Shown in pieces: positions 1 through 9,024 of a DNA stretch of 52,609 nt. Made by a program: the position numbers and the translations under genes. This DNA is from CBIHON01 sp966211965. Lineage in GTDB: Bacteria > Pseudomonadota > Gammaproteobacteria > Burkholderiales > Burkholderiaceae_D. The stretch lies in NCBI GenBank assembly GCA_966211965.1, contig CBIHON010000035.1, positions 1 through 52,609 on the forward strand, in the 5' to 3' direction. The notes beneath the pieces are model-generated. The model searched no databases. It was given only the letters and a program-made list of their open reading frames with translations, and was not told the origin of the DNA. The number at the start of each line of letters is the position of its first letter. The stretch's first letter is position 1.

Positions 1-111
1 GCAAGGACTGTTCCGCGAGCGGGCGATACATCGCCCGAAACCCTCGCTCCACCCTGGTATGCGGCGGGTTCCCGGGGCTGCGCGACCCCTGCTTGAGTTC
101 ATAACAGGCTC
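1..111. mobile_element. Terminal part of an insertion-sequence-like element
   Basis: Positions 81-114 are an exact reverse complement of 52557-52590 at the other window edge. The two copies diverge immediately inside that stretch. That is what is expected if one edge holds the right end and the other the left end of the same IS, each with a perfect inverted repeat of about 30 bp next to a CTAG/TA target. No complete transposase is visible here. An IS5-like family is suggested only by the terminal GAGCCTGTT-type start and the CTAG target. The window probably stops here because the repeat broke the assembly. Confidence 0.5.
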
Positions 112-198
112 TAGAGCATCTAAACAAATGAGCAATATTTTATTAAACTCCAGTTCCCATTTCACACATCCATCCATATCAACATTTACAGGAATTTC

Positions 199-1470
199 AT
201 GTTGCACTTCAAAAATAAAATTTTCTCCATACTGCTGCTCTGCGCGGCCTCGCTGGCAAGCCAGCCCATTTATGCCACCGAATTGAATGGCAACGTTACA
301 TCAGGCGAGAGGCAAACCTGCTCATTCTCGACGGCCTATGGCGCCTCCTGCCGGAATGATGTCCGAGGCAGCATCGGCGGTAGCGCGGATGACAAACAGC
401 AGGCGCCATCACCGGCAGCCGATGCGCAGCCGGACACGACCGTATCGAGCGGCTACACCGGCCTGTGGTGGAACAAGAATGAACCAGGTTGGGGAATGAG
501 CATTACCCAACAGGGGCCGATGATTTTCGTCGCCTGGTACACCTACGACCAGTCGGGCAACCCTACCTGGTATGTCATGTCCTCATGCCCGCTGAGCGGC
601 AAATCTTGCACCGGCAGCATTTACAAGGTGACCGGCGGCACGCCTCCCGGCATACCTTGGAATGGATCCGGAAAAATCGTCACGGCGGTCGGAACCGGCA
701 CGCTTGCCTTTGCCGACAACAATACCGGGACATTCAACTATTCGATCAATGGCGCATATGGTGCTAAAAATATTGAGCGCGAAATATTCGCCACCGGAAC
801 CGTGCCGCCTGCAATCGATTTCTCGGGGCTTTGGTGGAATCCCAATGAGTCGGGCTGGGGGGTTGCGCTCGCTCACCAATACAATGTGATCTTTGCCGCC
901 ATGTATGTCTACGATGCTGCGGGCAAAGCGATCTGGTACGTCGCATCCAATTGCGTGATGGCTGGCAACGGCTGCAGCGGCGACCTGTATCAAGTCAATG
1001 GCGGCTCGGCGCCAACCACGATCTGGAACGGGGAAAACCGGATAGTGAAGAAGGTCGGAACAGCAAACTTCGCATTCACGAGCGCCAGCGCCGGCACCGT
1101 AAATTACACCATTAACGGTGTCAACGAATCAAAGAACATTGTCGTAGAAGAATTTTATACCGCCCCGCCAAGCGTCTCGCCCTATGCAGGGAACTGGTCC
1201 GGATCGTACTCGGGCAGCGATCAAGGCAATTGCACCATGACTATCGCCAGCAGCGGCACCTTGTCAGGCTCGTGCAACGGGAATCAGGCCGGCTATTTTA
1301 CATTTGCAGGTGCGGTGGACGCGCAAGGCAAGGTTTCGTTTCATCTTGGATCTGGCAACAGCGCCAGCGCCACCTTTTCCGGCTCCTTCGTATCGACCAG
1401 CAGGATAAACGGTACATGGGCCAATCCGTACGTGGGATATTCAGGAACTTGGGTGATGACAAAGAACTGA
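199..1470 (+). CDS. Secreted protein with two WWN/GWG repeats
   Basis: A 423-residue exported protein. Residues 1-26 form a Sec signal peptide (short basic start, hydrophobic core, cleavage near YA-TEL). Two homologous blocks of about 110 residues follow, near 86-197 and 207-320. Each opens with GLWWN, then E.GWG, then a YD.G..WYV motif, and each has a paired-cysteine loop. A third, different beta-rich domain (about 328-423, starting YAGNWSGSY with further Cys and Gly) ends the protein. Such WWN repeats recur in secreted proteins of Burkholderiales with no assigned function. The start is supported by AGGAATTTC just before the ATG. It is monocistronic and follows the IS-like edge. Function unknown; surface or periplasmic location inferred. 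Confidence 0.85.
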   Translation: MLHFKNKIFSILLLCAASLASQPIYATELNGNVTSGERQTCSFSTAYGASCRNDVRGSIGGSADDKQQAPSPAADAQPDTTVSSGYTGLWWNKNEPGWGMSITQQGPMIFVAWYTYDQSGNPTWYVMSSCPLSGKSCTGSIYKVTGGTPPGIPWNGSGKIVTAVGTGTLAFADNNTGTFNYSINGAYGAKNIEREIFATGTVPPAIDFSGLWWNPNESGWGVALAHQYNVIFAAMYVYDAAGKAIWYVASNCVMAGNGCSGDLYQVNGGSAPTTIWNGENRIVKKVGTANFAFTSASAGTVNYTINGVNESKNIVVEEFYTAPPSVSPYAGNWSGSYSGSDQGNCTMTIASSGTLSGSCNGNQAGYFTFAGAVDAQGKVSFHLGSGNSASATFSGSFVSTSRINGTWANPYVGYSGTWVMTKN

Positions 1471-2087
1471 AGACAAAGAACTGAAGCCTCCCGTGCCCCC
1501 GGCTGATGCGGACGTCAATATGCTGGTGGCCGTCCGGATAACGACGCAGTATTGTATCGACATCGACACTACCTGCCGCGCAGCATCGGAACTATTGACG
1601 TTTACGTAAAACATTGTATGTGTCGTCCCAGCGCATGCTGGGACCCAATAGCGTGACGCCGGACTGCGATATGACAGGGATACGTCATCAATTATGTAAA
1701 ACTCAATAGGCTTTGCGGCGGTGCTTGTGGCAGATTGGATATATCTGCATGGATACGCCGGTCTTGCCGGCCAAGGCAATCGTCGCGCACCGCCATACGA
1801 CTTTGAACGGGCCATCCGCGGCCCTCGCCAATACGGCTGACTTGCGATTCTGATTTGCTATCTCTCTTTGTGAGGCGAATTGCCGGTAGAGGCTGGGGAG
1901 GTTACAGGGTTCCGTTCGTCGCCAGCACTCCCCCTTCCTACACTTACACATCCAGTCCGACCTGCGCGCCATCCCATACTTATGGGAGTGACGACCGCTA
2001 GTCATTGGCCACACAATCAACATTTGCCCCCATACATAGTTTGCCGGCCGCATCGGACAAATTTCCAACAACAACAGAAGGAAAATC
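1471..2087. other. Intergenic stretch without a supported gene
   Basis: About 600 bp between the secreted repeat protein and a small ORF. The only clear structure is the palindrome at 1625-1644. Reading frames here translate repeat-type sequence (for example WVPACAGTT) and lack ribosome binding sites. I see no gene or RNA I can defend. Confidence 0.5.
1625..1644. repeat. REP-like extragenic palindrome
   Basis: Perfect inverted repeat GTCCCAGC-GCAT-GCTGGGAC. The minus-strand translation through it reads YWVPACAGTT, the hallmark of dispersed proteobacterial intergenic repeats that are often mis-called as ORFs. A single copy was noticed in this window; genome-wide repetition is inferred. Confidence 0.5.
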
Positions 2088-2363
2088 ATGGGAGATAGCA
2101 GCATTTCGTTGACTGCCCCTGCACACGTTGAATCAGACCTGAGCCGGCGTACGGTCTCCAATCCTGCGATCAGGATATCTCAGGCCGAACAAGACACAAA
2201 AGACCTGCTCGGAGACCGAACATATTGGTACACGCTTTATCGACAGTCGATAAAGGTTATTCAAAAGCGCAGCCAAGAAACTACTCGGCAATCCAGTTCC
2301 GGATCTGGTGATTCGCAGCTTGTCGCTGAGGAAGAAAGCTGTCCAAATTCCATCTGGAACTAA
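2088..2363 (+). CDS. Small hypothetical protein
   Basis: A 91-residue ORF with a convincing ribosome binding site (GAAGGAAAATC directly before ATG). The product is hydrophilic and rich in Ser, Gln and Arg, with no signal peptide or membrane segment. I recognise no domain. After the stop, an imperfect hairpin (AGCGTC..GACGCT near 2398-2414) lies in GC-rich sequence without a T-run. The good Shine-Dalgarno sequence is the main reason to list it. It could be a lineage-specific gene or chance. Confidence 0.4.
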   Translation: MGDSSISLTAPAHVESDLSRRTVSNPAIRISQAEQDTKDLLGDRTYWYTLYRQSIKVIQKRSQETTRQSSSGSGDSQLVAEEESCPNSIWN

Positions 2364-2573
2364 GCTATCCGTCCGGCACTATAGCTAACGGCTACGAAGC
2401 GTCGCGCTGACGCTCCTTCGTTACGCGCTCACGTTTGTTGCCGCTGCCATCGGCATAAGGGTCGTGCTTAGGTGGGTGTCTTATGGTCTTGCGATGCATC
2501 CGGCAATTAGCATGGCTGGAAATTGCGAAATGATTCCGGCATAAAACAAATGACAAAAAGTGCGCGCACAAAC

Positions 2574-2598
2574 AAAAAAGCCCCGATAAACGGAGCTC
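2574..2598 (-). terminator. Rho-independent terminator of tRNA-Ser
   Basis: On the minus strand a 7-bp stem AGCTCCG/CGGGGCT (one G-U pair) with a short loop is followed by six Ts. It lies 28 bp downstream of the tRNA-Ser 3' end. Confidence 0.7.
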
Positions 2599-2625
2599 TT
2601 AAACACTTCATGAGTACTTGAATTA

Positions 2626-2716
2626 TGGCGGAAAGGGAGGGATTCGAACCCTCGATACGGGAGAACCGTATACTGGATTTCGAGTCCAGCGCATTCGACC
2701 ACTCTGCCACCTTTCC
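2626..2716 (-). tRNA. tRNA-Ser (anticodon CGA)
   Basis: A 91-nt class II tRNA. The acceptor stem GGAAAGG/CCTTTCC is followed by discriminator G and an encoded CCA. The anticodon loop CTCGAAA sits between TGGA and TCCA arms, giving anticodon CGA for UCG codons. The long variable arm (TATACGGTTCTCCCGTATC) and T-loop GTTCGAATC are those of tRNA-Ser. A terminator follows. Confidence 0.95.
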
Positions 2717-2828
2717 TGTTTCGGTCGATTTGCGGCACGGTACGCCGCAAAGCAGGAGAGTATATCAGAACTTGCTTCCAAACGAAACTACTGCGTTGCC
2801 GAGATTTTTCGGTTGGAACGGCGAGGTT

Positions 2829-3806
2829 TTAGCGATCGCCGAATTTTTCCCGATAAGCTTTCGGATTGATGCCGACATGGCGCCGGAACAGCTCGCGAAA
2901 AAACGCGACATCCTCGTAGCCCACTTCATTGCTGATGGCCTCGATCGGCTTATGGCCGCCTTCCAGCGCTCTCTTGGCAGCCGCCACGCGCACGCGCTGC
3001 AGATAGGCCAGCGGCGTGTCGTCGGTGGCACGCCGGAAGCGGCGCATGAAATTACGCGGGCTCATGTTCAACCGGCCGGCCAGCGCATCGAAGGAAAAAT
3101 CCTTGGCATAATTTTTTTCGATCCAGTCCTGTGCCGCCCGTACGGGCTGGTCCGAATGCTTTTTGTTAAAGGACAAGGCCGCGAAGCCGGATTGCGAGTT
3201 ACGCGAAGTTTCGATCAGGAGCGATTTCGCGCATTGCATCGCGATCTCATGTCCGCAATACCGTTCAACCAGGTACAGGGACAAATCCAGCGCGGCATTC
3301 ACGCCGCCGCTGCACAGCACCGAGCCTTCGTCGGTGACCAGCCGGTTCGGCCGGAAATCGACTTGCGGATAGCGCTCCTGCAAAGACTCCACGATGCCCC
3401 AATGGGTGGTGGCCTGCTTGCCGTCCAGCAAACCCGCTGCAGCCAACAAGGCGACGCCGGAACAGATGCCGGCAACTACGGCACCGCGTGCGTGACGGCG
3501 CTTGAGCCAAGGAAGCAAGCCTGCATGCCGTTCGACAATGCGCTCCCATTCGACGCCGCCCGAGCACACCATGATCAGGTCGGTCTTCCTGATCTGCGCG
3601 ATGGAATATTGCGGCGCCATGACCAGGCCGCCGAATCCCTTTACCGGCTTGCCGTCGATGGATGCGGTGCTGACCTTGAACTGCCGCAGCATGGTTTGCC
3701 CGGTCAGGTAATTCCATGCGACGCCAGCCAGTTGAAACACTTCCAGAGGACCCGATACCGTCGATGGCATGCCCTGCTCCAGCATCAGGATCGTCACGTT
3801 TTTCAT
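2829..3806 (-). CDS. GlxA family AraC-type transcriptional regulator
   Basis: A 325-residue regulator with two parts. The N-terminal DJ-1/PfpI-like domain (about 1-190) starts MKNVTILMLEQG and has the nucleophile-elbow motif AGICSGVALLA. The C-terminal AraC/XylS double helix-turn-helix (about 225-320) contains FSFDALAGRLNMSPRNFMRRF and the second helix pair ending NPKAYR. This is the GlxA architecture, usually an activator of neighbouring catabolic genes. The start at 3806 is preferred over upstream codons because the domain begins exactly there. It is divergent from the HD-domain gene at 3919, its most likely target. The ligand is unknown. Confidence 0.9.
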   Translation of the reverse strand: MKNVTILMLEQGMPSTVSGPLEVFQLAGVAWNYLTGQTMLRQFKVSTASIDGKPVKGFGGLVMAPQYSIAQIRKTDLIMVCSGGVEWERIVERHAGLLPWLKRRHARGAVVAGICSGVALLAAAGLLDGKQATTHWGIVESLQERYPQVDFRPNRLVTDEGSVLCSGGVNAALDLSLYLVERYCGHEIAMQCAKSLLIETSRNSQSGFAALSFNKKHSDQPVRAAQDWIEKNYAKDFSFDALAGRLNMSPRNFMRRFRRATDDTPLAYLQRVRVAAAKRALEGGHKPIEAISNEVGYEDVAFFRELFRRHVGINPKAYREKFGDR

Positions 3807-3918
3807 TTTTCTTTCTCGGAAGGATTTGGCGTAATCACCTCGGTAAGATGACATGAATGCCACTTCGAATCAAGCCTTCAGGCCGATAAGCTGACCTTAT
3901 ACGAGAAAGGAGATTCAA

Positions 3919-4692
3919 ATGACATTTTCCGATGTTGGCACACTGGCCTGGGCGCGCCGGACCGGCGGCAAACTGAGCCGGATAGATCGCGCAGAATTGA
4001 TGAAGCAGGGAATCCTGGTGCAATTGAAACGAACGTCAACAGGATGGAAGCGGCGCCTGGGTTTGACACAGGCCGGCATGGCCCGACTTGATCTGAGCCG
4101 ACTGCGCATGCCGGATTCCGCCATGGCGCGGCGCGCCGAAGACCTGGTGAGCGCATGCTCGCCCTCGTACCTGGTCCATCACTGCCACCGCACCTATTTG
4201 TGGGGCGCCATCCTCGCGCAACACGACGGGCTGAAATATGACGAGGAATTGCTGTATGTCGCCTGCCTGCTGCACGACCTGGGCCTGGTCAAGAGATTCA
4301 ATGGCGTCGATCCGGATTCATATTGCTTCGCGCTGGACGGTGCGCTCGCCGCGCAGGATGCGGCACGTGGGTACTGGGATGAAGCGCGGCGCGACAGCCT
4401 TGCGGAGGCAATCGCCCTGCATCTGAACCCCTCGGTCGGGCGGCAGCATGGCGCCGAAGCGCATCTATTGAATGCCGGTGCGGCGCTCGACGTGGCCGGG
4501 CTACGTAAATGGGAAGTTGCACCCGATACGCAGGAAGCCGTATTGCAACGTCATCCGCGTGAAAATATGAAGACCGGCATCTCTACCCTATTGCGCACAG
4601 AGTCTGCGAACCGGCCGTGTTGCCGCGCTCATTTTCTGTTTGATTCGCTGAGGTTCGAGACGCTGATCAAGCAGGCATCGTTTCCTGAATGA
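3919..4692 (+). CDS. HD domain protein, cyanamide-hydratase-like
   Basis: A 257-residue soluble protein with an HD-superfamily core. Metal-ligand candidates are the His residues in LVHHCHRTYLWGAIL (about 86-100), the HD pair in ACLLHDLGLV (about 115-124), and a later AIALHLNPSVG segment. Arrangement and spacing resemble the cyanamide hydratase-like branch of HD hydrolases, but the substrate cannot be read from sequence. It is transcribed away from the GlxA-type regulator at 2829-3806 with 112 bp between them, suggesting regulator and target. The C-terminal 50 residues look poorly conserved. Confidence 0.8.
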   Translation: MTFSDVGTLAWARRTGGKLSRIDRAELMKQGILVQLKRTSTGWKRRLGLTQAGMARLDLSRLRMPDSAMARRAEDLVSACSPSYLVHHCHRTYLWGAILAQHDGLKYDEELLYVACLLHDLGLVKRFNGVDPDSYCFALDGALAAQDAARGYWDEARRDSLAEAIALHLNPSVGRQHGAEAHLLNAGAALDVAGLRKWEVAPDTQEAVLQRHPRENMKTGISTLLRTESANRPCCRAHFLFDSLRFETLIKQASFPE

Positions 4693-4729
4693 CGAGCCCG
4701 GCGCCACAGCGCTGGGTCCAAGCGGCCAA

Positions 4730-6025
4730 TCAACCCTGCGGCGCCAAGCGCTTCGCTCCCGCCATATACGGCCACAACACTTCGGGGATCTCAACGCTGC
4801 CGTCGGCCTGCTGATAATTTTCCAGCAGCGCGACCAGCGTGCGTCCGACTGCGAGGCCGGAGCCGTTCAACGTATGCACCAGTTCCGGCTTGCCTTGCGC
4901 GTTGCGGAAGCGGGCCTGCATGCGGCGCGCCTGGAAGGCTTCGCAGTTCGATACCGAAGAAATTTCGCGATAGGTATTCTGCGCCGGTAGCCAGACCTCG
5001 ATGTCGTAGGTTTTGGCAGAGCCGAAACCCATGTCGCCCGTGCATAGCGTAATCACGCGGAACGGCAGGCCGAGTTTTTTCAGGATGTTTTCGGCGTGCC
5101 CGAGCATTTCTTCCAGCGCCTCGTAGGATTTTTCCGGATGCACGACTTGCACCATTTCGACCTTGTCGAACTGATGCTGGCGGATCATGCCGCGCGTATC
5201 GCGGCCGTAGCTGCCGGCTTCCGAACGGAAACATGGCGAATGGGCGGTGAGTTTAAGCGGCAGCGTGTCGAGCGCGAGGATTTCATTGCGCACGATGTTG
5301 GTCAGCGATACTTCGGCGGTCGGGATCAGGTAGAGCGATTCGCCTTCACCCTCTTGGCCGCCCTTTTTCACGGCAAACAAATCGGCTTCGAATTTCGGCA
5401 ACTGGCCCGTGCCACGTAAGGAATCCGCATTGACGATATACGGGGTGTAGCACTCGGTATAACCATGCTCGCCGGTATGCGTGTCCAGCATGAACTGCGC
5501 CAAGGCACGGTGCAGACGCGCGATGCCCCCCTTCATCACCGCAAAGCGCGAGCCGGTCAATTTGGCCGCGACGTCGAAGTCCAGGCCAAGAGCAGCGCCG
5601 ACGTCGACATGGTCTTTCACGTCGAAATCGAAAGTGCGCGGCGTCCCGACCTTGCGCACTTCGACATTGGCCGATTCGTCCTGGCCTGCGGGTACCGACT
5701 CGTGAGGCAGATTGGGCACGGTCAACATGAATTCGCTCAATTGCGCCTGCACCGTCTCCAGGCGCTCGGCGGAAGATTTCAGTTCATCCGCAATGCTGGC
5801 CACTTCCGCCATCTGCGCCGTTGTGTCCTCGCCCTTGCCTTTCAACATGCCGATCTGCTTGGACAAGGTATTGCGCTTGCCCTGCAATTCTTCGGTACGC
5901 GTCTGGATCTGTTTGCGCTCGGCTTCAAGGGTATTGAAAGCGGCGGCGTCGAGTTGAAATTTGCGCGCGGCCAGACGGGCGGCGACGGTATCGATGTCTT
6001 TGCGGAGGAGTTGGATGTCGATCAT
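4730..6025 (-). CDS. serS: Seryl-tRNA synthetase
   Basis: A 431-residue class II aminoacyl-tRNA synthetase that charges tRNA-Ser with serine in the cytoplasm. The N-terminal long coiled-coil arm (about 1-105, MIDIQLLRKDIDTVAARLAAR onward) contacts the tRNA long variable arm. The catalytic core carries motif 2 (FRSEAGSYGRDTRGMIRQHQF) and motif 3 near the C-terminus (LNGSGLAVGRTLVALLENYQ). Length is typical. The ATG at 6025 starts the conserved MIDIQ sequence; the frame extends upstream but without homology. It lies 78 bp downstream of rarA on the same strand, the common rarA-serS order in Proteobacteria. Two tRNA-Ser genes are also in the window. Confidence 0.98.
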   Translation of the reverse strand: MIDIQLLRKDIDTVAARLAARKFQLDAAAFNTLEAERKQIQTRTEELQGKRNTLSKQIGMLKGKGEDTTAQMAEVASIADELKSSAERLETVQAQLSEFMLTVPNLPHESVPAGQDESANVEVRKVGTPRTFDFDVKDHVDVGAALGLDFDVAAKLTGSRFAVMKGGIARLHRALAQFMLDTHTGEHGYTECYTPYIVNADSLRGTGQLPKFEADLFAVKKGGQEGEGESLYLIPTAEVSLTNIVRNEILALDTLPLKLTAHSPCFRSEAGSYGRDTRGMIRQHQFDKVEMVQVVHPEKSYEALEEMLGHAENILKKLGLPFRVITLCTGDMGFGSAKTYDIEVWLPAQNTYREISSVSNCEAFQARRMQARFRNAQGKPELVHTLNGSGLAVGRTLVALLENYQQADGSVEIPEVLWPYMAGAKRLAPQG

Positions 6026-6103
6026 GGCGAGTGCGGGCTTCCGATTGCAAAACCGCCATTGTACCAAGCGCGCAGCCCTCGCCGCGCGCCCTGGCAGCGG
6101 CAA

Positions 6104-7399
6104 TTAGTTCTTGTTGCCTTTTCGGGCAGCCTGGTCCAGGGAGCGCAGATACGCCAGTTTCTCGCCGATCTTTCCTTCCAGTCCGCGCGGGGTGGGCTGG
6201 TACCACCCCTGCTCGGCCATGCCTTCCGGCAAATACGTCTCATCGGCTGCATAGGCATCCGGCTCGTCGTGCGCATAACGGTACAGCTTGCCGTAGCCGA
6301 GCTCCTTCATCAGCTTGGTCGGAGCATTGCGCAAATGCTCGGGGACGGGACGCGACTTGTCTTTCGCGACGAAGGCGCGCGCGGCGTTATAGGCCTTGTA
6401 CACCGCATTCGATTTGGCGGCGCAGGCCAGGTACACCACCGCCTGCGCCAGGGCCAGCTCCCCTTCCGGCGAACCCAGGCGTTCATACACTTCGGCCGCA
6501 TCCAGCGCCAGCCGCAAGGCACGCGGATCGGCCAGGCCGATGTCCTCGCTCGCCATGCGGACGATCCGGCGCGCCAGGTAGCGCGGATCGGCCCCGCCGT
6601 CCAGCATGCGCACCAGCCAGTACAGCGAAGCGTCCGGGTTGGAGCCGCGCACCGACTTGTGCAAGGCTGAAATCTGGTCGTAGAAGGCATCGCCGCCCTT
6701 GTCGAAGCGGCGCAATGCATCGCCCAGACATTCCGCCAGCAGCGCGGCATCGACTTCGCCCTGTCCCTTGGCATCGGCGGCGCGCGCGACGATTTCCAGG
6801 TTGTTGAGCAGCTTGCGGCCGTCGCCGTCGGCGCTGGCGATCAGCATGACTCGCGCTTCGGGTGAAAATTTCAGACCGCCCAGTTCGCTGCGGCAAGCAC
6901 GCTCCAACAGCTCGCCGAGATCATCTTCGGTCAACGACTTCAGCACGTAGACCGCAGCGCGCGACAGCAAGGCGCTGTTCACTTCGAAGGAGGGGTTTTC
7001 GGTGGTGGCGCCGATGAAGGTGAACAAGCCGCTCTCGACGTGCGGCAAGAACGCATCCTGCTGGCTCTTGTTAAAACGATGCACTTCATCGACGAACAAG
7101 ATGGTGCGACGGCCGGTGTTGGCGCGAATCACTTGCGCCCGTTCGACCGCTTCGCGGATATCCTTGACGCCCGACAGCACCGCCGACAAGGCGATGAATT
7201 CCGCCTGAAAGCTATCGGCCATCAGGCGCGCCAGCGTGGTCTTGCCGACACCCGGCGGGCCCCACAGAATCATCGAGTGCGGCTCGCCCGATTCAAAGGC
7301 AACGCGCAGCGGCTTGCCGGCGCCGAGCAAGTGTTGCTGGCCGATTACGTCATCAAGGGTGTGCGGCCGGAGGCGTTCGGCAAGAGGAGTGGAAGTCAT
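6104..7399 (-). CDS. rarA: Replication-associated recombination ATPase RarA (MgsA)
   Basis: A 431-residue AAA+ ATPase of the clamp-loader-like RarA/WHIP family, which acts at stalled replication forks. Visible are the LAERLRPHTLDDVIGQQHLLG start, Walker A GPPGVGKT (47-54), Walker B ILFVDEVHRFNKSQQD, sensor 1 FIGATTENPSFE, and the C-terminal tetramerisation region ending in DQAARKGNKN. Length is usual. It is followed by serS. The ftsK and lolA genes that often precede rarA are not present upstream, where a metallo-beta-lactamase gene lies instead. Confidence 0.97.
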   Translation of the reverse strand: MTSTPLAERLRPHTLDDVIGQQHLLGAGKPLRVAFESGEPHSMILWGPPGVGKTTLARLMADSFQAEFIALSAVLSGVKDIREAVERAQVIRANTGRRTILFVDEVHRFNKSQQDAFLPHVESGLFTFIGATTENPSFEVNSALLSRAAVYVLKSLTEDDLGELLERACRSELGGLKFSPEARVMLIASADGDGRKLLNNLEIVARAADAKGQGEVDAALLAECLGDALRRFDKGGDAFYDQISALHKSVRGSNPDASLYWLVRMLDGGADPRYLARRIVRMASEDIGLADPRALRLALDAAEVYERLGSPEGELALAQAVVYLACAAKSNAVYKAYNAARAFVAKDKSRPVPEHLRNAPTKLMKELGYGKLYRYAHDEPDAYAADETYLPEGMAEQGWYQPTPRGLEGKIGEKLAYLRSLDQAARKGNKN

Positions 7400-7547
7400 T
7401 GGCGCTGGAACAGGGGATCAGCGAATATTGTAGTCCAGTCCGCAGTCAAGAGTTGCAGCGGTCCGACATGCTTCCGCTTTTCGGCCCTCTGCGTCACACG
7501 CATGTTGCATCGTGCCGTGCGCCCTGCGCACGCTACAGGCTTGCCTG

Positions 7548-8441
7548 TCACTTCACGAATTGCGGAAAATAAGCCAGGCCGTCATGCACTGCCGCATCAT
7601 GCGCGGGCACCACCCGCAGTTCCGGATCGGCCTGCTGGACGCGCGCCAGGTTCTCAATCGACTCCATGGTCTTTTCCTTATCGTTGTCGACGACTTTTCC
7701 GGCCAGCCACATTTTGGGCCGATGCTTTTTAATGGCATCGTTGCTCCACACCGCGTCGCCGATGAAAAAGAATCTTTTGCCTGATTGCAGGGTCACGAAC
7801 AAACCGGCCGATCCCGCCGTATGCCCCGTCAGCGGCACCAGCACTGCGCTGCCGTCGCCGAACAGGTCGAAGCTTTGAGCAAAGCTTCGATAAGGCTTGG
7901 CCTGGAACCGGTAGCTCACCCATTTGATCGATTGCGGCTTGATCTGTGACGGCAAGACCGAGGCGATGTGCGGCTCGCGCAAGAACTCTTTTTCCGCTTC
8001 GCTGATCCACACTTCCGCGTCGGGGAAGTCAACCAGGCCGCTGGCGTGATCCCAATGGCCGTGCGACAGGATGATGCGCTTGGGCAGCGCGTATCCGGCC
8101 GCCTCCAGTTGCGTTCTGGCGTCGGTCACCGGACCGTAGCGGAAAAAAGGCTTGGCCCAGAGCGGCATGTCTTGCGCGAACTGTTCGTCGATTTTCCTGC
8201 CGAGCCCGGTGTCGAACAGGAAGCTTCCCTGCGGATGCCGCACCAGGACCGCGACGTGCTGCAGCCTGACCGTCTTGCCGAAGTCGCCGCCGGAAAAAAC
8301 CATGGCTTCCCTTGTACTCGCTTCGGAAGTCTTGACGATGGAAAATTCAATCGACTGCGGCGCGGCTGGGGGCCCACGCTTGTCTTCGGCTGCCGCTGCG
8401 GCAGCCAACAGCGTAAGAAAAATCAAAAATAGTTTGCGCAT
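7548..8441 (-). CDS. Exported metallo-beta-lactamase fold hydrolase (lactonase-like)
   Basis: A 297-residue MBL-fold hydrolase with a Sec signal peptide (MRKLFLIFLTLLAAAAAAE). The dinuclear metal site is complete: SHGHWDH gives H127, H129, D131 and H132, GHTAGS gives H207, FIGDAVW gives D229, and a late PAHD gives the last His. The layout resembles N-acyl-homoserine lactonase-type enzymes, but export and low motif specificity leave the substrate open. It is 12 bp downstream of the TetR-family gene, so the two are probably co-transcribed and controlled from the operator at 9025-9036. Quorum quenching would be a guess. Confidence 0.85.
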   Translation of the reverse strand: MRKLFLIFLTLLAAAAAAEDKRGPPAAPQSIEFSIVKTSEASTREAMVFSGGDFGKTVRLQHVAVLVRHPQGSFLFDTGLGRKIDEQFAQDMPLWAKPFFRYGPVTDARTQLEAAGYALPKRIILSHGHWDHASGLVDFPDAEVWISEAEKEFLREPHIASVLPSQIKPQSIKWVSYRFQAKPYRSFAQSFDLFGDGSAVLVPLTGHTAGSAGLFVTLQSGKRFFFIGDAVWSNDAIKKHRPKMWLAGKVVDNDKEKTMESIENLARVQQADPELRVVPAHDAAVHDGLAYFPQFVK

Positions 8442-8453
8442 TGGCTCAAGTTT

Positions 8454-9008
8454 TTATTGGAGATAGAGCGGAAGATCGTTTTTAAGCTGCGCCAGCGGGC
8501 CACAATCGCGGCGGGCGCGGCTTAGCAGGAGCGCGCCCTCCAAGCCCGCCAGCACGCGCTCGGCGAGCCGGGCCGGCTGAGTGAGGCCATGCGCAGCCAG
8601 CAGCATCGCCAAGCCGGACTGCCAAGTCCCATAGGCCCGCTCGCAGGCAGCCTGGATTTTTTGATTGGCGCCTGCCTGTTCCAGCGCGATGGTCGCTACC
8701 GGACAGCCTTTCAGAAATTGCGATTGCTCCAGTTCAGCAATGAAAAAACCAATCACAGCGGCAAGCGTCTCCATCAAAGGCCTCGGTTGCATGGCAAGCT
8801 GCTGCAGCTTGCCGGCGATATCCTCGGTGGCATGCTCGATCGCCGCAACCGCCAAGTCTTCCTTGCCGCCGGGGAAGTAGTGATAGAGAGAGCCTTTCGG
8901 CACCTGACTTTCTTGCAGGATCTGGTTCAAGCCGGTGCTGTTATAGCCTTGGCTTTGCAGGAGGCGAGCGGTGGTTTGGACCAAGCGCTCGCGGGGTGAG
9001 ATATCCAT
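8454..9008 (-). CDS. TetR family regulator (LmrA/YxaF-like)
   Basis: A 184-residue repressor. The N-terminal helix-turn-helix spans about 10-48 (GLNQILQESQVPKGSLYHYFPGG). The C-terminal ligand domain has the GCPVATIALE motif typical of the LmrA/YxaF-like branch. It precedes the metallo-beta-lactamase gene by 12 bp. A perfect 12-bp palindrome lies 17 bp upstream of its start codon, so autoregulation is likely. The ligand is unknown; relatives respond to electrophiles, flavonoids or antibiotics. Confidence 0.92.
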   Translation of the reverse strand: MDISPRERLVQTTARLLQSQGYNSTGLNQILQESQVPKGSLYHYFPGGKEDLAVAAIEHATEDIAGKLQQLAMQPRPLMETLAAVIGFFIAELEQSQFLKGCPVATIALEQAGANQKIQAACERAYGTWQSGLAMLLAAHGLTQPARLAERVLAGLEGALLLSRARRDCGPLAQLKNDLPLYLQ

Positions 9009-9024
9009 GGCTTCTTAAATTATA

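Noticed and set aside
1441..1815. Minus-strand frame containing YWVPACAGTT
   Set aside because: Translation of a dispersed intergenic repeat palindrome, not a gene.
2625..3851. Long plus-strand frame starting MAEREGFEPS
   Set aside because: Its first codons are the antisense of tRNA-Ser, a well-known annotation artefact, and the rest lies opposite the AraC-type regulator.
5465..6670. 401-codon plus-strand frame over serS and rarA
   Set aside because: Lies opposite two well-supported genes; the high-GC complement stays open without a domain or ribosome binding site.
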